64,000 nt of DNA from CBDDEH01 sp965226865 (GTDB lineage: Bacteria > Chloroflexota > Dehalococcoidia > Lucifugimonadales > JAGWBF01): positions 434,001-498,000 of the forward strand of contig CBDDEH010000004.1 in the NCBI GenBank assembly GCA_965226865.1, written 5' to 3'. A program made the translations under genes and the position numbers. Under the pieces are notes generated by a model that saw nothing but the letters and a program-made list of their open reading frames with translations, ran no database searches and was not told where the DNA came from. Positions 59,100-64,000 of this stretch are shown here, piece after piece. How positions within the stretch are numbered: the stretch's first letter is position 1; every line of letters starts with the position of its first letter.

Positions 59100-60356
59100 C
59101 TATATAGAGTTGGCGGAGCTGAAAACAAGGACCGAGTTGTGCCCTCCGAACCCGAAGGAGTTGCTCATTGCTATCCGGACCTCAGCCTTGCGGGCTTCGC
59201 CGGGTGTGTAGTCTAGGTCGCACTCGGGGTCAGGGTTCTCCAGATTGATGGTCGGTGGAATGATGCCGTTCTGGATCGCCTGTATGCATATTCCAGCTTC
59301 TAAAGCGCCTCCAGAGCCAAGTAAGTGACCCGTCATCGACTTGGTCGAGCTAATGGGGACTCGGTACGCCTCTTCGCCCAGCGCAGCCTTGATGGCCATC
59401 GTCTCGTGCTTGTCGTTCAATGACGTGGAAGTGCCGTGGGCATTAACGTAATCTATCTCTTCTATTTGTACGCCAGCGTGCTCAATAGCCAGCTTCATTG
59501 CCTTAGCCGCGCTTACGCCCTCAGGGTGGGGTTCCGTCAAGTGGAAGGCGTCGGAAGTTGCCGCATATCCGATCAGTTCCGCCAGGGGTTTGACGCCCCT
59601 CTTCTCCATGCTTTCGTGGCTTTCCAGCACGAGGATAGTCGAGCCTTCGCCCATTACAAATCCGTCTCTTTCAATATCGAACGGACGGCTTGCTTTTTGG
59701 GGGTCGTCGTTGTGTCTGGACAATGCTCTCAGTGAGTTGAAGCCCGCTACTGCGATAGGACAAAGTGGTGCCTCACTACCGCCGGCGAGAGCGATGTCCA
59801 CTTCACCTCTCCCGATCATCTCGAAGGCTTGGCCGATGGCGTCGGCGCCGCTGGAGCAGGAGGAGACGACGCAGAAATTGGGACCCATGGTTCCCGCTAC
59901 CATCGACACCTGGGCCGAACCCATATCCGCCAGCATCATGGGTATCAGAAACGGAGTCACACGACGAGGGCCCTTCTCTTTGAGTACATCGTACTGCTCT
60001 GAGAGTGTCATGATTCCGCCGATGCCGCTGCCGACTATCGCTGCTATTCTGTAGGGGTCGACGGTTTCCGGCTTGAGGTCAGCACGGTCACAGGCTTGCT
60101 TGGCCGCCACTGCCGCGAACTGGGCGAAGCGGTCCATGCGGCGAGCCTCTTTCCGCTCGAGATAGTCGGTGGGCTCGAACCCCTTGACCTCAGCGGCGAA
60201 CTTGGTGTCGAACTCTGTGGCGTCGAAGTGGGTGATGTAGTCAACGCCGGAAACGCCGTTGACAAGAGCATCCCAGGTGGAGGAGACATCAAGGCCGAGA
60301 GGGCTCACCATTCCCAAGCCGGTGGCGAAAACTCGGCTATTCACCCTTCCCGACAT
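59100..60356 (-). CDS. fabF: Beta-ketoacyl-ACP synthase II
   Basis: A 418-residue condensing enzyme of fatty acid elongation. The triad is visible: Cys in VVSSCSSGADAIG, His in NAHGTSTSLND and His in KSMTGHLLGSGG. MVSPLGLDVSSTWDALVNGV is a usual N-terminus. It follows the radical SAM gene by about 9 bases on the same strand and precedes the lipoprotein gene. Confidence 0.95.
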   Translation of the reverse strand: MSGRVNSRVFATGLGMVSPLGLDVSSTWDALVNGVSGVDYITHFDATEFDTKFAAEVKGFEPTDYLERKEARRMDRFAQFAAVAAKQACDRADLKPETVDPYRIAAIVGSGIGGIMTLSEQYDVLKEKGPRRVTPFLIPMMLADMGSAQVSMVAGTMGPNFCVVSSCSSGADAIGQAFEMIGRGEVDIALAGGSEAPLCPIAVAGFNSLRALSRHNDDPQKASRPFDIERDGFVMGEGSTILVLESHESMEKRGVKPLAELIGYAATSDAFHLTEPHPEGVSAAKAMKLAIEHAGVQIEEIDYVNAHGTSTSLNDKHETMAIKAALGEEAYRVPISSTKSMTGHLLGSGGALEAGICIQAIQNGIIPPTINLENPDPECDLDYTPGEARKAEVRIAMSNSFGFGGHNSVLVFSSANSI

Positions 60357-60365
60357 CCCGGGTTT

Positions 60366-62144
60366 TCACTCACGGCTTGAAACTGGTTTTCTTGATCCTT
60401 CCACCAGTCTGCTTAAAGCTTCGCTGGCGTCGTTTATGCGAGCTTGGATACCTTCGCTGAGTTCTCTTCCAGTATTGCCAATTTGAAGCCTATATTTCTT
60501 CACGGTCTCAGTTGCTTCGTTGGCCTGAGTCGCGATTACATCGGGAATTTCCTTACCCGTCGCGGTCAGTTGGTCCCGATAACGGCCCAGGGTCTCGCTG
60601 ACCTCGTGCATGCGGTGTGAGATGGCTTCCGGCAGTTCTTTAGACGAGTCCAAAACGGTTTTGAGCGTCTCGCTGAACTCGTTAATCCGAGCGCAGATCG
60701 TTCCAGTGAGATCCTTGCCGGTATCTGCCAAGTTGAGACGAGGCGAATTCATAAGACGGAACATCCGCTCATACAGCTTGTCCACCGGGGTTAATTGGTC
60801 ATGGTACCGGTTGAACAACTGTCTGGACTCCTCCATTGTCCACCGCTCGTCCTGGTAGACCAACTGGCGCCCCGTGTACAGGTGGTATGGACGCATCTGG
60901 CCTTCAGCCAGGACATTGCCATCGGCGTCCAACGGTACAAGGTCTGTCCAGTTGGAAGTGGCTGGCAGAGGCGTCAGAAGGTTGGCAGTTTGGTATTTGC
61001 TAACCTTGGTAACCCAGTCCGCCATTTTCATAATGCTTTCCTCTGTGTCGTAGGGAAGTCCGATTATGGTCATGGCAACAATCGCGAACCCCATCTGATT
61101 CAAGGTTGTTAGGTCCTTGTGCATTTGGCCTGGTTCCTGGCGTTTCTTTACCAGCAATAGGTTTTCCGCGTTGTCTGATTCCACACCGACATAAAGCATC
61201 CGTATTCCCGCTTCATGCATGGCTCCAGCCAGCTCTGGGTCTTGGCCTATCTCGGCCCGTGTCTGACATATCATGTACATGTCGTCGGTGTGACCCTTCC
61301 AAGACTTCAATCTTTCGAGCCGTTCGTTTCGGTATTTCACGGCCCTGAGCGGAGGGGGATGGAGGTCGTCGGAGATGAAAACGCTGAAGCGTCCGTCTTT
61401 GGAAGTGTGGATAAGGCCATCGGCCGCCAGTCCTCTTAGCTGACGAAGCCGCTTTAGCTCCGTTTCCCGGTTTACCAAACGGTATCCCAGAAACTGCTGA
61501 ATGACCTGACAGTAAGTGCACTTTTCAGTGCAGCCTCGCACCGTTTCCAGCACGCCTCCGGCCATAGGATTCCCCGGAGTCAGGCCCCGTATGGCCCGGA
61601 AATCGGGCAACTCGACGAAATCTGAGGGGATTAGCCCTCTCCTTGGGGTCTGTACCAAGTGTCCTTCGTTCATGTACGAAATACCCGGTATCTTGGCTAA
61701 GGCGGTTTCCTTTTCGGTGGACTTCAGCGTCAGGAGCACGTCTGAGAGTTGGCCGATAATGTCCTCGCCTTCTCTATTAACGACCACGTCAAACTTGCCT
61801 TCCCTGATCGCCTCCTCCGGCAATGGGCTCATAAGCGGCCCACCGGCCACGGTCACGATATCGGGATGGTATTCTTTGGCTAGGCGCCCGATTTCGTACC
61901 CTCGAGGGGCTTCGTTGATCAGCGCAGTCACCATGAGGATGTCCACACCGTCCAGGTCCTTGTCAGGGTCTAGGATCGTTCCCCGGTCTTCAAACCAAAT
62001 TTCGGTGTCGTAAAGAAAGGGGCCTTTCCATTGCTTTAGGGCACTTGAGAGGAAAAGCATGCCCTGTCTGGGAATGGCTACAAATTCAAAGTTGCCGCCC
62101 TCTGACGTTGGTTGGACCAAAACCACCCGTTTGGTCCTAGGCAT
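60366..62144 (-). CDS. B12-binding-domain radical SAM protein with helical-repeat tail
   Basis: About 592 residues from the ATG at 62144 (MPRTKRVVLVQPTSEGG). The N-terminal part (to about 160) is a cobalamin-binding-like Rossmann domain (ILMVTALINEAPRGYEIGRL, VAGGPLMSPLPEEAI) without the usual DxHxxG. The radical SAM core has CxxxCxxC in VRGCTEKCTYCQVIQQF. From about 475 on comes a tail of four roughly 28-residue amphipathic repeats of the form TGKDLxxxIxARINExSETL. The substrate is unknown. Confidence 0.85.
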   Translation of the reverse strand: MPRTKRVVLVQPTSEGGNFEFVAIPRQGMLFLSSALKQWKGPFLYDTEIWFEDRGTILDPDKDLDGVDILMVTALINEAPRGYEIGRLAKEYHPDIVTVAGGPLMSPLPEEAIREGKFDVVVNREGEDIIGQLSDVLLTLKSTEKETALAKIPGISYMNEGHLVQTPRRGLIPSDFVELPDFRAIRGLTPGNPMAGGVLETVRGCTEKCTYCQVIQQFLGYRLVNRETELKRLRQLRGLAADGLIHTSKDGRFSVFISDDLHPPPLRAVKYRNERLERLKSWKGHTDDMYMICQTRAEIGQDPELAGAMHEAGIRMLYVGVESDNAENLLLVKKRQEPGQMHKDLTTLNQMGFAIVAMTIIGLPYDTEESIMKMADWVTKVSKYQTANLLTPLPATSNWTDLVPLDADGNVLAEGQMRPYHLYTGRQLVYQDERWTMEESRQLFNRYHDQLTPVDKLYERMFRLMNSPRLNLADTGKDLTGTICARINEFSETLKTVLDSSKELPEAISHRMHEVSETLGRYRDQLTATGKEIPDVIATQANEATETVKKYRLQIGNTGRELSEGIQARINDASEALSRLVEGSRKPVSSRE

Positions 62145-62194
62145 TCCACACCTCCCCAAGGTGAAGACCGGCTGACCGCCAGCCATCGCTATTG

Positions 62195-62267
62195 AATCCT
62201 ATGTATCGGTCTACAGTGACCCGGTACATAACTAGATTCGGGCCCATTATACATGATACATAGGATT
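62195..62267. promoter_or_regulatory. Thirteen-base inverted repeat across the radical SAM promoter
   Basis: AATCCTATGTATC at 62195-62207 and its exact inverse GATACATAGGATT at 62255-62267, 47 bases apart. Between them lies a minus-strand TATAAT (62251-62246), about 100 bases before the radical SAM start. It could bind a regulator at both sites and loop or block the promoter. Confidence 0.55.
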
Positions 62268-62359
62268 TATTGAAACATAATAATGGGTCAATAATATTAA
62301 GAATCTATCTGAGGGTGGAAGACCAGTCTCAAAAACCTCAGGCCGAGAACGGAGGAGAG

Positions 62360-63481
62360 TTATTTCGTCTTGACCCCACTGGGTACGCCAGCAGACCTGT
62401 ACTCCTTAGGCACTTCAAGGCCTTCCAACTCCATGAGCTTGGCTAGAGTGCCCCTGTCTGGAGCCCTAGCGAAAACATCTTCCGTGGTCACAAGACTACG
62501 CTGGATCAGGCTTACAAGCGACTGCTCTGCCGTGATCATTCCATGTTGAGACCCCATAAGCATGTAGGACCTGATCTGGGGTATCTGGTTCTGCCGGATC
62601 AGGTTTTTAATGGCCGTGGTACCAACCAACACTTCGTAAGCAGCCGCTCTTCCGCCTTCGATTTTAGGGAGTAGAAACTGGAAAATAATGCCGGTAAGGC
62701 TGATGTTGAGCTGCAAGACTATCTGTTGTTGCTGACCTGCTGGAAAGACGCCAACCAGGCGTTCTATCGTTTCAGCTGCTCCGTTGGTGTGGAGTGTGCC
62801 CAGGACCAGGTGTCCTATCTCGGCGGCGGCGAGAGCCAGCGCAATGCTCTCAAGGTCCCTTAACTCGCCGACCAGGATAACGTCCGGGTCTTGGCGAAGC
62901 ACTCGACGTAAAGCCTCGCTAAAAGAATTGGTGTCTCCCCCGATCTCCCGCTGGATGACCATGCTCTTCTTGTTTTGGTACAGAAACTCTATGGGGTCTT
63001 CTAGGGTTATGATCCTACAGCTCGATGTCCCGTTTATGTGATCTATCATCGCCGCCAGGGTGGTGGATTTGCCGCTTCCCGTCGGCCCGGTCACCAGCAC
63101 CAGACCCCGTTTTCGGTTTACTAAGGATATGCAGGATTCGGGCAGCCCTAACTCTTCAACAGAGGGAATGATGGAGGGAATACCACGAAAGCAAAGGCTA
63201 ACTGTGCCGCGTTGATAACAGGCGTTCACCCGGAATCGAGACTGACCGGACATCCCATAGGAGAAATCCATCTCACGTTCTCTATGGAATGTTTCATAGT
63301 TTTCGGCAGACGTGATGGACCGAAGCACCTCGTCTATATGCTCTGTGGTCAGGGTTCCTTCTCCCTGGATTACCCTGAGGTCTCCGTTAAGGCGCAGGAC
63401 AGGAGGAGCTCCTACGGCGAGGTGCAAGTCGGAGGCTCCATTCTCCGCCACCACTTGCAGGAGTTTATTGATACCTACCAC
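62360..63481 (-). CDS. pilT: PilT-like type IV pilus retraction ATPase
   Basis: About 373 residues from GTG at 63481 (VGINKLLQVVAENGASDLHL); the frame is open to a GTG at 63553. It shows the N-terminal SDLHL element, Walker A VTGPTGSGKSTTLAAM, the Asp box ITLEDPIEFLY, Walker B DPDVILVGELRD and the His box LVLGTLHTNGAAETIERLV. It powers pilus retraction or related motors. A leaderless promoter (below) supports the later start. No other pil genes are in the window. Confidence 0.9.
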   Translation of the reverse strand: MVGINKLLQVVAENGASDLHLAVGAPPVLRLNGDLRVIQGEGTLTTEHIDEVLRSITSAENYETFHREREMDFSYGMSGQSRFRVNACYQRGTVSLCFRGIPSIIPSVEELGLPESCISLVNRKRGLVLVTGPTGSGKSTTLAAMIDHINGTSSCRIITLEDPIEFLYQNKKSMVIQREIGGDTNSFSEALRRVLRQDPDVILVGELRDLESIALALAAAEIGHLVLGTLHTNGAAETIERLVGVFPAGQQQQIVLQLNISLTGIIFQFLLPKIEGGRAAAYEVLVGTTAIKNLIRQNQIPQIRSYMLMGSQHGMITAEQSLVSLIQRSLVTTEDVFARAPDRGTLAKLMELEGLEVPKEYRSAGVPSGVKTK

Positions 63482-63488
63482 GTCACTA

Positions 63489-63497
63489 ATTATATCA
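63489..63497 (-). promoter_or_regulatory. Extended -10 promoter of pilT, leaderless
   Basis: Minus strand TGA followed by TATAAT (63494-63489), 7 bases before the GTG at 63481. It has the same TTGATATAAT word as the nfi promoter. No strong -35 is seen. Confidence 0.55.
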
Positions 63498-63691
63498 ATA
63501 AGTGAGTGCTGCCGAAAGCGGAACCACCCCCAATCATGAGTAGGGTATTTCACCTAGAGTCAACAATGTGAGGGTGATAATCAGGGTGGCCATGTGGACG
63601 GGCCGAATGGCCTGTATTATCATGTCATGACGAACTTGGGCCTGATGGCTCGACATTCTCTTGTGTAGATCAAAACAATTTGGAGGTAAGC

Positions 63692-64000
63692 ATGAAGGTT
63701 GTAAGGACGGCGGAGATTCCTATTACGCCTAGCACGAGTCCGCTGATGATGGGTGGAGAGGTCACCATGCAACGCGTCCCTTTCGAGGGCAACGAGAACC
63801 TCACTTGGGCCATAGTCAATTTTGGCGCGGGGTCTAGAAACAAGTTTCACTCCCATACCACCGACCAAATCCTGGTGATAACCTCCGGCATTGGAGCTGT
63901 CGCTACCGAAGGCGAGACAATCGAGGTGACGGACGGAGATATCATTCACATTCCGGCAGGCGAGAAACACTGGCATGGAGCCAGGCCAGAGTCTTATATG
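63692..64000 (+). CDS. Cupin-domain protein (5' part only)
   Basis: The gene starts at ATG 63692, 5 bases after TGGAGG, and runs off the window after 103 codons. It begins MKVVRTAEIPITPSTSPLMM. The cupin motifs are FGAGSRNKFHSHTTDQILVI (two His) and GDIIHIPAGEKHWHGA (His). The mononuclear-metal cupin core is complete within the visible part. Role unknown; it lies divergent from pilT. Confidence 0.85.
   Translation, partial: MKVVRTAEIPITPSTSPLMMGGEVTMQRVPFEGNENLTWAIVNFGAGSRNKFHSHTTDQILVITSGIGAVATEGETIEVTDGDIIHIPAGEKHWHGARPESYM

Overview
The window reads as chromosome of a free-living bacterium of the Chloroflexota, most like the Dehalococcoidia/SAR202 side. The evidence is indirect: a coenzyme F420 gene (cofE), B12-linked genes (PduO-type adenosyltransferase, MeaB), the futalosine menaquinone route (mqnA, C, D, E), a DUF1385 membrane protein next to rpmE, lipoproteins with Dehalococcoidia-like domains, and a REP/MITE-type hairpin repeat. 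There is no rRNA, and I could not identify a tRNA, CRISPR array or prophage. Gene density is high and most blocks are biosynthetic or translational housekeeping.

Layout. 1-3.4 kb (minus): cobalamin adenosyltransferase, a lipoprotein hydrolase, then hisH-hisA-methyltransferase-hisF, cut by the window edge. 3.6-5.9 kb: accessory patch with a tightly coupled three-gene cassette of unknown function and a truncated transposase. 5.9-12 kb (plus): small membrane protein and cofE, a Trk/Ktr potassium uptake block (one TrkH, three TrkA-like proteins, one UspA), pheA. 12-19 kb: trpF-trpB, prfA-prmC, a MmgE/PrpD protein, a DUF457 membrane protein and a double GNAT protein. 19-28.6 kb (minus): DUF502, a GT4 glycosyltransferase, FemAB-like, thrC, hom, a parvulin, rpsR-ssb-rpsF, glyA. 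28.8-31.1 kb: NfeD protease plus SPFH protein. 31.1-32.4 kb: complete IS3-family element. 32.4-37.5 kb: hpf, DUF429, meaB, an odd HesB-like protein, a UPF0104 membrane protein, a UbiA-family prenyltransferase. 37.5-39.9 kb: IS1595 transposase and a DUF433/PIN toxin-antitoxin pair, sitting just upstream of rplU-rpmA-rpmE-DUF1385. 42-48 kb: metF and the menaquinone genes. 47.8-52.2 kb: SRAP protein, ECF sigma/anti-sigma/SIMPL operon, NHL propeller. 52.4-55.4 kb: ribD-ribE-ribBA. 55.4-64 kb: prfB (with its programmed frameshift), endonuclease V, a large lipoprotein broken at a run of 11 C, fabF, a radical SAM enzyme with a repeat tail, pilT, and the start of a cupin gene.

Points that stand out. 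(1) Several genes (prfA, IS1595 transposase, rplU, nfi, pilT) have a good -10 box only 6-9 bases before the start codon, which predicts leaderless mRNAs. (2) The lipoprotein at 57399-59007 is restored to one 535-residue frame by losing one base from a C11 tract, the signature of a phase-variable gene. (3) Ribosomal proteins S6 and L21 both carry long acidic-then-basic tails. (4) Four genes carry apparent single-base indels (IS3 orfA, UPF0104, nfi, the lipoprotein); either real decay or assembly error. (5) The best candidate for an undescribed system is the cassette at 3649-4643.
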